Assembly (NCBI RefSeq): GCF_002095535.1
Contig: NZ_MLJI01000001.1
Span: forward strand, 2,035,832 to 2,099,831
Direction: 5' to 3'
DNA: 64,000 nucleotides
Source: Pantoea cypripedii
GTDB taxonomy: Bacteria; Pseudomonadota; Gammaproteobacteria; Enterobacterales; Enterobacteriaceae
A program made the position numbers and the translations under genes. The notes under the pieces were generated by a model that did not search any database, was not told the DNA's origin, and saw nothing but the letters and a program-made list of their open reading frames with translations. Below, one piece after another: positions 7,223 through 15,486 of the stretch (positions are counted from its first letter, which is position 1; the number at the start of each line of letters is the position of its first letter).

Positions 7223-8269
7223 TTATGCCAGGTTAAACATGCGCGCGGCGTTGCCGCCCAGAATATTGGCTTTATCCTCAGCGCTGATATCCAGACCTTC
7301 GATGGTTTCAATGCCCTTGAAGAACCAGTCTTTACGGATCGGATAGGAGCTGCCGTAGAGGATATTTTTGCCGCCAATTACCTTCACCGCGGCTTCCAGC
7401 TGCGCTTTACCCCATTGCGGCGCACCGGAGGTGTCGAAGAAAATGTTGTTGCTCAGCTGCGCGCGCAGGTTGCCGGTGCCGGTCTGGAAACGATCGACGG
7501 CATCGTTGAACTGATGTTGCGGCGGAACCAGCATATCGGCGAAGGCATAAAACGCGCCGCCCAGCATGGAGTGGATAAAGCGCAGGTTGGGCAGCTCATC
7601 GAACATGCCGCTGAACAGCTCGCGACCCACCGCTGTTGCCTGGTCAATGCAGCGACCAAACTGACGACGCTGGTTGGTGTAAGGCAGCACCGAGTTGAAA
7701 TCCACCGGCAGCGGCGTGTGGTGCACCACCACCGGGACGCTCAGGTCGTTGAGGAATTTCAGGTACGGACGGAATGCCGCGTCGTCGAGGTAAATCTGGC
7801 CGTAGTGGGCGACGATCTGCGCGCCACGGAAGCCCAGCTGATTCAGGCAACGATCCACTTCGCGCAGGCAATCTTCGGTGCCCCACGGCGGCACCACCGC
7901 CAGCGCCGACATGCGGCCTTCACTGCGTTGCACGTATTCGGCCATGCGGGTGTTGACCTCTTTGCAGGTCTCCAGGTCCAGCCACTCCTGCCACACCGGC
8001 AGACGGAAAATGGCGTGATCAACCCCGGCTTTTTCCATGTCAGCCAGCTGGCTTTCCAGCGTGTATTGCCCTTCGGCGTAGTTCAGGTTAACGAAGCCTT
8101 TCGGCTGCTCGATGATCAGCTGGCTCAGTTCTTTGCCTTCGATTTTCTCTACGCGGGTATGCACGCCATATTGTTTCGGTACGCAGTTGAGAAATGAATT
8201 CAGCAGCTTCTTGTCAGAAAACAGCTCGCCTGGCAGCCAGTGCATATTGGCATCGATGATCTTGCTCAT
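7223..8269 (-). CDS. ACMSD-like amidohydrolase (amidohydrolase_2) with altered metal-site residues
   Basis: A 348-residue TIM-barrel protein of the amidohydrolase_2 family, which holds non-oxidative decarboxylases such as ACMSD and resorcylate decarboxylase and also hydrolases. Histidines at the usual positions are visible: H183/H184 (VVVHHTPLP) and H233 (FIHSMLGG). Two normally conserved sites differ: the N-terminal H-x-H is N8-M-H10, and the usual GSDYP motif is GSSYP (residues 306-310), so the catalytic Asp is Ser. It may use another metal set, be a hydrolase with different chemistry, or have lost activity. It lies 20 bp after the monooxygenase gene, has a good ribosome site (AAGGAACT) and is clearly part of the operon. 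Confidence 0.86.
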   Translation of the reverse strand: MSKIIDANMHWLPGELFSDKKLLNSFLNCVPKQYGVHTRVEKIEGKELSQLIIEQPKGFVNLNYAEGQYTLESQLADMEKAGVDHAIFRLPVWQEWLDLETCKEVNTRMAEYVQRSEGRMSALAVVPPWGTEDCLREVDRCLNQLGFRGAQIVAHYGQIYLDDAAFRPYLKFLNDLSVPVVVHHTPLPVDFNSVLPYTNQRRQFGRCIDQATAVGRELFSGMFDELPNLRFIHSMLGGAFYAFADMLVPPQHQFNDAVDRFQTGTGNLRAQLSNNIFFDTSGAPQWGKAQLEAAVKVIGGKNILYGSSYPIRKDWFFKGIETIEGLDISAEDKANILGGNAARMFNLA

Positions 8270-8289
8270 AGTCAGTTCCTTTATCTCAA

Positions 8290-9576
8290 TTATTTAGGGG
8301 TGGCAAAAACCGATTGGTACTTCGTCGGTTGGTCGGTCTCTTTTTCTGTCGGAATGCGCATACCGGCTTTGGCGTGGTATTCGCTAAAAATCGACAGGGC
8401 TTCTTCATGGGGAAAGATTTTTTCGATGTCGTCGAACGGCTTACCGCCGCTGCGTTCCTCGACGATACGGCGTACCACTTCCGGGCCTTCGCCGCGTGAT
8501 GCCAGCACCAGCCAGTTCACTTTTTCACGTCGTTCCAGCTCGTAAGCCTGCAAGGCGGCAACCGGGTCACTGATACTGGCGAGTTTCTCCGCCACCACGC
8601 GCGCATCGACAAAGGCCTGGCAAACGCTGTTGCCACCGCGTGGATACATGGCGTGCGCGGCGTCACCGAGCAGGGTGATGCGGCCAAACGACCATTGCGG
8701 CAATGGGTCATGATCGATCAACGGGAACAGATAACATTCGCGGGCGTTGCGGATCATCGCGCTGACATCGAGGAAATCGAGCTGGCAGTCATCAAATACC
8801 TGTTCGATCTCTTTGACGCCGGTTTCCTGGTTCCAGTCTTCTTCGGTTTGCGGCTTCTCGTCCTGTTCAATCACCCAGTTCACCAGCTGGTTGCCCTGAC
8901 CATCGACGTTGTTCTGAATCGGATAGACGATCAGCGTGCCCTGACGAATCGGGTCGCCGATGTGCAGAATGCTGCCGCCAGTTTTGAACGGCGGCATCAC
9001 CGTGACGCCGCGATACAACGTCAGGCCGGAGAAGTGGCTGCGGGCGGATTCCGGCAACAATTTGCTGCGTACCACCGAACGGATACCATCCACGCCAATC
9101 ACCACATCGGCACGCACGCTGTTCGGCGCATTGAGGTTTAAGCGGGTATCGAAATGGACGGTCACGCCGCTGTCATCCTGCTCGAAATGGCTGCAACGAC
9201 AGCCGAGGGTGATGGCGTCAGCGCCCAGACGTTGCTGTACCGCTTTGTACAGCATCATTTGCAGGTGGCCGCGATGGACAAAACGCTGGTCATAGTCGTA
9301 GCCCATATGCTTGCCGCACTGCTCGCCGAAGATTTGCTGACCGTAGCCGGTGTAAAAAATCGATTCTTTCGCTTCCACCGAGATGTCGACAAAGGCGTCG
9401 TACAGGCCCAGCTCGGTGATTTCTTTTACCGCGTACGGCTTGATATCAACGCCGACGCCCAGCGGTTTAATCTCGGCCACCGCTTCAAACAGGCGGGGGC
9501 GAAAGCCCTGCTGATGCAGGCGCAGAGCGGTTGCCAGTCCGGCCGGGCCAGCACCAATAATGACGATATCCAACAT
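8290..9576 (-). CDS. FAD-dependent aromatic monooxygenase, PhzS/salicylate-hydroxylase-like
   Basis: A 428-residue group A flavoprotein monooxygenase. It shows the N-terminal Rossmann motif GAGPAG (residues 8-13), the middle DG motif GVDGIRS, and the FAD-binding GD motif LLGDAAHAMYPRGG. The PLGVGVDIKP, HRGHLQM, TLYRGVT and LVNWV segments follow the pattern I recall for the phenazine monooxygenase PhzS, which hydroxylates with loss of a carboxylate. It probably converts a carboxylated or hydroxylated aromatic into a dihydroxy compound for the dioxygenase, using NAD(P)H and O2 (inference). It lies between the MFS gene (26 bp) and the amidohydrolase gene (20 bp). Confidence 0.91.
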   Translation of the reverse strand: MLDIVIIGAGPAGLATALRLHQQGFRPRLFEAVAEIKPLGVGVDIKPYAVKEITELGLYDAFVDISVEAKESIFYTGYGQQIFGEQCGKHMGYDYDQRFVHRGHLQMMLYKAVQQRLGADAITLGCRCSHFEQDDSGVTVHFDTRLNLNAPNSVRADVVIGVDGIRSVVRSKLLPESARSHFSGLTLYRGVTVMPPFKTGGSILHIGDPIRQGTLIVYPIQNNVDGQGNQLVNWVIEQDEKPQTEEDWNQETGVKEIEQVFDDCQLDFLDVSAMIRNARECYLFPLIDHDPLPQWSFGRITLLGDAAHAMYPRGGNSVCQAFVDARVVAEKLASISDPVAALQAYELERREKVNWLVLASRGEGPEVVRRIVEERSGGKPFDDIEKIFPHEEALSIFSEYHAKAGMRIPTEKETDQPTKYQSVFATPK

Positions 9577-9602
9577 GATGACTTCCTCTTGTTATTCAGC
9601 GT

Positions 9603-10829
9603 TCAACTATGACTTTTCAGGGTATTGGTTTTGAGGTCGTGACCGGTTTGCCGCTGCACATCGCGCAGCCAGATCGGCAGCCCTGCCAGACACACCACCA
9701 GCCCGGCGATCACCAGCAGCGCCAGCGACTGCGGGTCTTCGCTGCTTTGCGCGGCGATAAACAGCGGCGGGCCTAAGAACACGCCGACCAACGTCAGCTG
9801 GGTGATCAGCCCGCTGGTGGCCCCAATGCTTTCGCGTGAGGGCGCGACCACCGGGGCCAGTGCCCACATGCCCACCAGCAGGCCACTGCCAAACATAAAC
9901 ACCCACGAGGCAACGACGGAAACCATAAAGCCGAGCGGCAGGGTGTAGATCGCCAGAGCAGGCGCACCGGTGAGAATCAGGCCGACCACGCCAATTGCGG
10001 CGGCTTTCACGCCCCGGTTCAGCATCGCGCCGACCATCAGGCAGCCGATGCCGTTGCACACCATCGCCACCACGTTCCAGTGCGCGACTTCCAGCACCGG
10101 CACGCTGTAGCGTTTGGCAAGATAAGGGGCGAGGGTGGAGATAATGCCGGTCTGCAAAAAGGCGTCGGCACCGAATGAAATGCCCAGCAGGTAGATCAAC
10201 GGGCTTCTCAGTACCGCGCGTAAACCACGGGTACGCGAGAACTGCGCTTTCTCCTCAGCGGTGCGGCGCGGCAGACTCACGGTGGCGACAAACGCCAGCG
10301 CCAGGGTGAGGGCCGAATGCGCCACGAAGGCGGCTCGCCAGCTGCCAAAATGCTCCGCGAGGCCCGCTGAGAGAAACGGCAGCAGGAAACTGGCGGGGAC
10401 AAATGTCGACCACAGCGCCATCGCCATATTGCGTTGTTTGCCAGTGGTGATGCGGATCAACAGCGTCACCGCCGCCACGGCGGTTAATACATAACCGATG
10501 CCGGTGATGATGCGTCCGGCCAGCAACAGATTGAAGGCCGGGGCGGCGACCACGCAGATATCGCCTGCGACAATCACCACCGCACCTGCCAGCAACACCA
10601 CCCGGTCACCGATCCGGTCAACGAGGTAACCCGCCAGCAGGGCGCCGAGCGCCACCATCAATGACGGCAGCGACATAATCAGCCCGATCTGGCTGTGTTC
10701 AAATACCTGGAACTCTTTGGCGATGGAACCTAACTCGGTGACTGCTTCACTGACGGTCATCGCCGCCATTACGCCAAGCGCATAGGCGACCAGAATTCTG
10801 ACCAGCGGATTTTGAATGAATGTACTCAC
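9603..10829 (-). CDS. MFS transporter, probable aromatic-acid permease
   Basis: A 408-residue protein with twelve hydrophobic segments. The MFS loop motif lies between helices 2 and 3 (GYLVDRIGDRVVLL) and a long polar loop in the middle (LPRRTAEEKAQF). GTG 10829 was chosen because GGAG precedes it by 8 nt and it immediately precedes the first helix region; a TTG at 10844 is the only longer option. It is in the inner membrane and, by position between the dioxygenase and monooxygenase genes, likely imports the aromatic growth substrate by proton symport. The substrate cannot be read from sequence. Confidence 0.88.
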   Translation of the reverse strand: MSTFIQNPLVRILVAYALGVMAAMTVSEAVTELGSIAKEFQVFEHSQIGLIMSLPSLMVALGALLAGYLVDRIGDRVVLLAGAVVIVAGDICVVAAPAFNLLLAGRIITGIGYVLTAVAAVTLLIRITTGKQRNMAMALWSTFVPASFLLPFLSAGLAEHFGSWRAAFVAHSALTLALAFVATVSLPRRTAEEKAQFSRTRGLRAVLRSPLIYLLGISFGADAFLQTGIISTLAPYLAKRYSVPVLEVAHWNVVAMVCNGIGCLMVGAMLNRGVKAAAIGVVGLILTGAPALAIYTLPLGFMVSVVASWVFMFGSGLLVGMWALAPVVAPSRESIGATSGLITQLTLVGVFLGPPLFIAAQSSEDPQSLALLVIAGLVVCLAGLPIWLRDVQRQTGHDLKTNTLKSHS

Positions 10830-10893
10830 GATCCTTTCTCCCAATGGCTGATTTCATAACGTGCTCAGGGTTTACCGGGGATGGCCGGTACGC

Positions 10894-11907
10894 CTAACCA
10901 TCATTGGCAAGGGCGAGAAAGCGCTCCAGCGTGGGCGGATCGACGGGGATTTCCGGCTGAATAACCGGGACATGGGCGAAAGGCGTCGCTTCGGTGAACC
11001 ATTTGTTTTGCGCCGGTAATCCCCACTGATCGGCGCGTTTGGGATCGGCCAGGTTCCAGCCGAGGGCCGGTTCGATATCGATATGCTGGTAATGGGTATT
11101 AAACAGCTCGATACGATGTCCATCCGGATCGCGGAAGTAGACAAACAACGCGCCACTGATACCGTGGCGGCCCGGGCCGCGTTCGAGCTGTGGCGCGTAA
11201 CCCAGCGCTCCGGCCACATCGCAGGCGCGGATCATGTCGTTGGTATCTGGCAGGGTGTAGGCAAAATGATGCAGACGCGGCCCCGGCCCCTGGGTAAAGA
11301 CGATATCGTGCGGATTCCCCTTGCGTTGCAGCCAGACGCCCCACAGATGCTGATCCTGCTCAACCTGAGACCAGGTATATTCACTGACGCGAAAACCCAG
11401 CGGTTGATAGAACGACCAGGCCTGGCGCACATCGCTGGTCTGGAGCTGGTAATGATCGAGACGCTGGGCGCTGGCACCACGGTAATGCTGATACTGTTTC
11501 AGCATCCGCTCACAGGGTGCCATGGACGCGCAAAACTCCAGCGGTACGCCAACATTGTCACTGACATGCAGGGTCAGGCCCTGATAAGGTCGCTCCACCA
11601 CGGCGGTTTCCCGGCCCTGTAAGGCAAAATATTCTTCCGCTTTGTAGATATCGTCATCGCTGCGCACCCGCATGCCGATGCGAGCACAGTGAACATCCGG
11701 CGATTTTTTTAATACCAGGCTGTGATGGCCGCGTTCTTCCAGACCGCGCAGATACACGCTGGAATCATCCTCGTCACTGACCACCAACCCGATGAGATCG
11801 GTATAGAACTGTTTGCTGACCGCAAGGTCGCGAACGTTCAGGACAACATGACTGGCACGCGTCACGTTGAAAGGTGGCTCCAGAACCAACTCGTCGATCT
11901 GTGGCAT
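10894..11907 (-). CDS. Extradiol (meta-cleavage) dioxygenase, HpaD/homoprotocatechuate 2,3-dioxygenase-like
   Basis: A 337-residue two-domain vicinal-oxygen-chelate protein. The C-terminal domain carries the Fe/Mn triad at H152 (LDHYQL), H213 or H214 (RLHHFAYT) and E267 (HRIELFNTHY), close to the H155/H214/E267 spacing known for homoprotocatechuate 2,3-dioxygenase. The N-terminal domain keeps the fold (ASHVVLNVRDL). It opens a catechol-type ring next to a hydroxyl. It is the first gene of the operon, with AAGAGAG ahead of ATG 11907 and a regulator-like dyad 58 bp upstream. The downstream HpaH/HpaI enzymes fit a 2-hydroxymuconic semialdehyde-type product; no obvious semialdehyde dehydrogenase lies inside the operon. 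Confidence 0.91.
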   Translation of the reverse strand: MPQIDELVLEPPFNVTRASHVVLNVRDLAVSKQFYTDLIGLVVSDEDDSSVYLRGLEERGHHSLVLKKSPDVHCARIGMRVRSDDDIYKAEEYFALQGRETAVVERPYQGLTLHVSDNVGVPLEFCASMAPCERMLKQYQHYRGASAQRLDHYQLQTSDVRQAWSFYQPLGFRVSEYTWSQVEQDQHLWGVWLQRKGNPHDIVFTQGPGPRLHHFAYTLPDTNDMIRACDVAGALGYAPQLERGPGRHGISGALFVYFRDPDGHRIELFNTHYQHIDIEPALGWNLADPKRADQWGLPAQNKWFTEATPFAHVPVIQPEIPVDPPTLERFLALANDG

Positions 11908-11960
11908 GGGTATGTTCTCTCTTTCAGATTAAACCAAGGGTAGCGCTGTTGTAATAAATT

Positions 11961-11988
11961 TAGATATATCGTGTTAATAGATATATCT
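11961..11988. promoter_or_regulatory. Operator-like dyad upstream of the catabolic operon, matching the PadR palindrome
   Basis: TATATC (11965-11970), nine bases, then GATATA (11980-11985), the same hexamers and spacing as in the palindrome at 3728-3748. A direct repeat TAGATATATC (11961 and 11978) overlaps it. It lies between the dioxygenase start (11907) and the divergent hydrolase gene (12197). The nine-base centre differs, so the hexamers are the conserved part. Confidence 0.62.
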
Positions 11989-12087
11989 CATAATATTGCC
12001 GCGATAGGAGATCGCGCGCACAGTTCGAAGGGAAAATTTTGGAAAGTTGTGAAGGCGCTTTGTATCGCACTGTATCTGCGTCGCTCA

Positions 12088-12141
12088 CCAATACATCGCG
12101 AGGCAAAAAACCGGGTTGTCAGAAACAACCCCAATACATCG
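12088..12141. repeat. Direct 11-bp repeat with intervening hairpin ahead of the hydrolase gene
   Basis: CCAATACATCG occurs at 12088-12098 and 12131-12141. Between them GGGTTGT-CAGAA-ACAACCC (12113-12131) can form a 7-bp stem. The rest of the 11990-12196 leader shows no gene. It may be an activator site pair or a leader structure; not recognised. Confidence 0.4.
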
Positions 12142-12196
12142 GCATGGTGTTATGTAGGCGTTGTCACTCATCAATCAAATTTCTGGAGATACCGCC

Positions 12197-13195
12197 ATGT
12201 TTCGTAAACCCTTGCTGGCTACATTGATCACCGCGACTGCGCTGTTTGCTGCCACCCATGCCGCTGCGGCAACCCCGACCGAAGCCGATTATGCGCAGGC
12301 GTTTCACACCATCCATCAGGTGAAAGCTGGGGTGCTGAACGTCGGCTATGTCGATATCGGTCCGCGCGATGGACAGCCGGTGATTCTGCTGCACGGCTGG
12401 CCTTACGACATCAACAGCTACGCCAGCGTCGCGCCACAACTGGCGGCGCGTGGTTATCGCGTGATCGTGCCGTATCTGCGCGGTTATGGTTCCACCCGTT
12501 TTCTCTCCGCCAGCACGCCGCGTAATGGACAACCCTCAGCGCTGGCTGCCGATACCGTGGCGCTGATGGATGCGCTGGGCATTAAACAGGCGGTGTTTGC
12601 CGGTTTTGACTGGGGCGCACGTACCGCGGATATCGTGGCGGCACTGTGGCCGGAGCGGGTCAAATCCCTGGTTTCCGTTAGCGGTTATTTGATCAGCAGC
12701 CAGCAGATTGGTGAAAAACCGCTGCCCCCGCAGGCCGAGCTGCAATGGTGGTATCAGTTCTATTTCGCCACTGAACGTGGCCGTGAAGGTTATGCGAAAA
12801 ATACCCATGATTTCGCCAAATTAATCTGGCAGCAGGCGTCCCCAGGCTGGAAATTCAGCGATGCCACCTTTAACCAGAGCGCTCAGGCGCTGGATAATCC
12901 GGACCAGGTGGCCGTCACCGTCAGCAACTACCGCTGGCGTATCGGGCAGGAGAAAGGCGAACCGCAATATGCGGCGTATGAGAAAAAACTGGCCACTCTG
13001 CCGGTGATCAGCGTGCCGACCATTACCATCGAAGGGGATAACAACGGTGCGCCCCATCCGGCTCCGGCGGCGTATCGGGCCAAATTCAGCGGCAAATATG
13101 AACATCGCACCTTTAGCGGCAATATCGGACACAATCCACCGGCAGAAGATCCGCAGGATTTTGTCAAAGCGGTGGTTGATGCCGCAAAGATGTGA
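12197..13195 (+). CDS. Exported alpha/beta hydrolase, epoxide-hydrolase/dehalogenase type
   Basis: A 332-residue protein with a signal peptide (MFRKPLLATLITATALFAAT, cleaved near HAAA-AT). The fold shows HGWP (residues 66-69), as in epoxide hydrolases, and a nucleophile elbow GFDWGA with Asp138 in place of Ser, typical of epoxide hydrolases and haloalkane dehalogenases. A C-terminal GHNPPAEDP supplies the His. ATG 12197 has TGGAGATACC ahead of it; the earlier TTG-type start lacks both signal peptide and ribosome site. A periplasmic epoxide- or halide-cleaving detoxifier is inferred. A clear intrinsic terminator follows, so it is a single-gene unit. Confidence 0.86.
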   Translation: MFRKPLLATLITATALFAATHAAAATPTEADYAQAFHTIHQVKAGVLNVGYVDIGPRDGQPVILLHGWPYDINSYASVAPQLAARGYRVIVPYLRGYGSTRFLSASTPRNGQPSALAADTVALMDALGIKQAVFAGFDWGARTADIVAALWPERVKSLVSVSGYLISSQQIGEKPLPPQAELQWWYQFYFATERGREGYAKNTHDFAKLIWQQASPGWKFSDATFNQSAQALDNPDQVAVTVSNYRWRIGQEKGEPQYAAYEKKLATLPVISVPTITIEGDNNGAPHPAPAAYRAKFSGKYEHRTFSGNIGHNPPAEDPQDFVKAVVDAAKM

Positions 13196-13219
13196 TTTTG
13201 TGGTAATAATTTGTTTTCG

Positions 13220-13246
13220 GACCGGTATTTTGTACCGGTCTTTTTT
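13220..13246 (+). terminator. Intrinsic terminator after the exported hydrolase gene
   Basis: GACCGGTA-TTTTG-TACCGGTC gives an 8-bp perfect stem followed directly by six T. It separates the hydrolase gene from the two-component system. Confidence 0.85.
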
Positions 13247-13286
13247 GCATTCATCCTTTTAAGCTGACTGATGACAGGGGGTTGTT

Positions 13287-14027
13287 TTGGAGCATATTGA
13301 TCACATCCTGGTTGTTGATGATGACCGGGATATCCGCGAACTGGTCACCGACTATCTGATCAAATCCGGCTATCGCGCCACCGGCGCTGCCAATGGCCGG
13401 GAAATGCGCGCGCTGCTGGCGGCCAATGCGATTGATCTGGTGGTGCTGGACATTATGATGCCCGGCGACGATGGCCTGACCTTATGTCGTCAGCTACGTA
13501 GCGACCCGCAGCGTAATCTGCCGATTCTGATGCTGACCGCGCGCAGTGAAGACAGCGATCGCATTCTTGGGCTGGAAATGGGCGCGGATGATTATCTGGT
13601 CAAACCCTTTGTCGCCCGTGAACTGCTGGCGCGGATCAAAGCGATTCTGCGCCGCACCCGTGCTTTGCCACCGAATCTGCAAATCACCGAGACCGGTCGC
13701 CTGATTGCATTTGGTGACTGGCAGCTGGATACCTCGGCGCGTCATCTGCTGGATAACGAAGGGGTGATTGTGGCGCTGAGCGGGGCAGAATATCGCCTGT
13801 TGCGCGTGTTTCTCGATCACCCCCAGCGGGTATTAACCCGTGACCAGCTACTGAATCTGACGCAGGGACGTGAGGCCGAGTTGTTCGAGCGCTCCATTGA
13901 TTTGCTGGTCAGCCGCCTGCGTCAGCGTTTACGTGAAGATGCGCGCGAACCCGCCTACATCAAAACGGTACGCAGCGAAGGTTATGTACTGGCGTGCCCG
14001 GTGATGATCAAAGAGGTGAATCTATGA
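13287..14027 (+). CDS. OmpR-family two-component response regulator
   Basis: A 246-residue protein with a receiver domain (acidic pocket VVDDD at residues 9-13, phospho-acceptor D55 in VVLDIMMPG, conserved Lys in YLVKPF) and a C-terminal winged helix (LSGAEYRLLRVFLDHP, RSIDLLVSRLRQRL, IKTVRSEGYVL). The start is a TTG at 13287 preceded by AGGGGG at a 6-nt gap; no in-frame ATG exists nearby, so weak translation initiation may be part of its control. It overlaps the kinase gene by 4 bp (ATGA). The genes that follow (exported hydrolase, DipZ-like protein) are its most likely targets (inference). Confidence 0.92.
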   Translation: MEHIDHILVVDDDRDIRELVTDYLIKSGYRATGAANGREMRALLAANAIDLVVLDIMMPGDDGLTLCRQLRSDPQRNLPILMLTARSEDSDRILGLEMGADDYLVKPFVARELLARIKAILRRTRALPPNLQITETGRLIAFGDWQLDTSARHLLDNEGVIVALSGAEYRLLRVFLDHPQRVLTRDQLLNLTQGREAELFERSIDLLVSRLRQRLREDAREPAYIKTVRSEGYVLACPVMIKEVNL

Positions 14028-15319
14028 GGCTGTGGCCGCGTTCGCTGCTGTCCCGGCTGGTGCTGATTGTCCTGCTGGGACTGGTGCTGGCGAACGGGAT
14101 GACGGTGGTCAGCCTGATGATTGAGCGCATGAGCAGCGCCAAAACCGTGATGCTCGGCAACCTTGAGTATGATGTCGCCACCAGCGTAGCGATTCTCGAT
14201 CATCTCTCACCCGCAGAACGACCGGGCTGGCTGGCAAAACTGGCGCGCGGTAACTATCGCTATGAACTTTCACCGGGTCAGGCTGGCCCCTGGCCGGACA
14301 GCTGGCGTGCGCGCGATGCCATCCGTTCGCTACAGGAGACGCTCGGTGGGCACTATCCCTTAACCTTCAGCAATATCCCCGGCCCGAAGTTACATATTCA
14401 GGCCCATATCACCCTGCACGATGGCGCACCGCTGACGCTGGATCTGTGGCCGCGCATGCCCGCCATTGCTCGCTGGTTGCCGGTGGTGTTGTTTGCTCAA
14501 CTGGTGCTGCTGGCATTCTGCGCCTGGATCGCCGTGCGCCAGGTGGTGCGTCCTTTTATGCGCTTCACCGAGGCGGTGGAAGGGCTGAAACCGACCCGTG
14601 CCAGTATCATGCCGGAAAGCGGTCCGGCCGAGGTGCAGCAGGCGGCACGCGCCTTTAACGCCATGCAGCTGCGCATCCAGGATCATCTGAAGGAAAGGGC
14701 GCAGATTCTGGCCGCCATTTCCCATGATCTGCAAACCCCGATTACCCGTATGAAGCTACGGGTAGAAATGTCGGAACAGCCGGAACTGCGCGATAAGCTG
14801 CTGGGCGATTTAGATAATATGAGCCGCCTGGTACGCGAAGGCATCGATTATGCGCGATCGGCACAGATACCGGATGAAACGCCACAGCGGGTAAGCCTCA
14901 ATGCGTTCCTTGATAGCATCGCCTGTGATTATCAGGATGTCGGCAAAGCCGTGACCTTTTTGCCCTGTAGCGGCAAAGATAACTTCAATGTTCGCCAGCA
15001 GGCGCTACGGCGCATCATGACCAACCTGATTGATAATGCGCTGAAATTTGGTCATCAGGCCGAGGTGTTATTGCTGAACGGCGCGGATGGCAGCATGGCG
15101 ATCCACGTGCGTGATAACGGGCCAGGTATCCCGGAAGCGGAGCTGGACGCGGTGCTGGAACCTTTCTATCGCGTCGAGAATTCACGTAATCGCCATACCG
15201 GGGGGACCGGCCTGGGGCTGGCTATCGCTGCGCAGCTGGTCAGCCAGATGGCCGGTAGCCTGACGTTAAGTAACCGGGCGCAGGGTGGGCTTGATGTGCA
15301 GATCCTGTTGCGTGAGTAA
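14024..15319 (+). CDS. Membrane sensor histidine kinase
   Basis: A 431-residue EnvZ-like kinase. Helix 1 (residues ~10-35) and helix 2 (~143-165) enclose a ~110-residue periplasmic sensor region. A HAMP linker follows (VVRPFMRFTEAVEG), then the H-box ILAAISHDLQTPITRMK, the N-box IMTNLIDNALKFG, the G1 box VRDNGPGIPE and the G2 box TGGTGLGLAIA. ATG 14024 is translationally coupled to the regulator gene. No sensory domain of known specificity is visible. The partner genes downstream suggest an envelope redox or toxic-compound signal (inference). Confidence 0.92.
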   Translation: MRLWPRSLLSRLVLIVLLGLVLANGMTVVSLMIERMSSAKTVMLGNLEYDVATSVAILDHLSPAERPGWLAKLARGNYRYELSPGQAGPWPDSWRARDAIRSLQETLGGHYPLTFSNIPGPKLHIQAHITLHDGAPLTLDLWPRMPAIARWLPVVLFAQLVLLAFCAWIAVRQVVRPFMRFTEAVEGLKPTRASIMPESGPAEVQQAARAFNAMQLRIQDHLKERAQILAAISHDLQTPITRMKLRVEMSEQPELRDKLLGDLDNMSRLVREGIDYARSAQIPDETPQRVSLNAFLDSIACDYQDVGKAVTFLPCSGKDNFNVRQQALRRIMTNLIDNALKFGHQAEVLLLNGADGSMAIHVRDNGPGIPEAELDAVLEPFYRVENSRNRHTGGTGLGLAIAAQLVSQMAGSLTLSNRAQGGLDVQILLRE

Positions 15320-15325
15320 AAAAGT

Positions 15326-15388
15326 CCCCCTTTTGTAGCCTTATGTATCAACACCGCCCTGGGATATTTACTGAGACAAAAAGGGGGG
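15326..15388. repeat. Long-armed imperfect inverted repeat between kinase and hydrolase genes
   Basis: CCCCCTTTTGT (15326-15336) pairs with ACAAAAAGGGGGG (15376-15388), with one extra A and a ~39-nt loop. It begins a few bases after the kinase stop. It could be a leader structure, a partial terminator or a regulator site for the downstream exported hydrolase. Confidence 0.45.
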
Positions 15389-15486
15389 ATGGCGGAAACG
15401 TCGTGAACACATCAGCTGGGTTAAATAAGCGCACTGCCAGATAACGCAGTGGTTGATTTCACTCCATCACATTCACGAGGTTTCCG

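Noticed and set aside
7088..8197. 369-residue open frame on the + strand opposite the amidohydrolase and FAH genes
   Set aside because: Rich in His/Gln/Val/Arg, as expected from antisense reading of GC-rich coding DNA; the opposite strand carries two clear enzyme genes.
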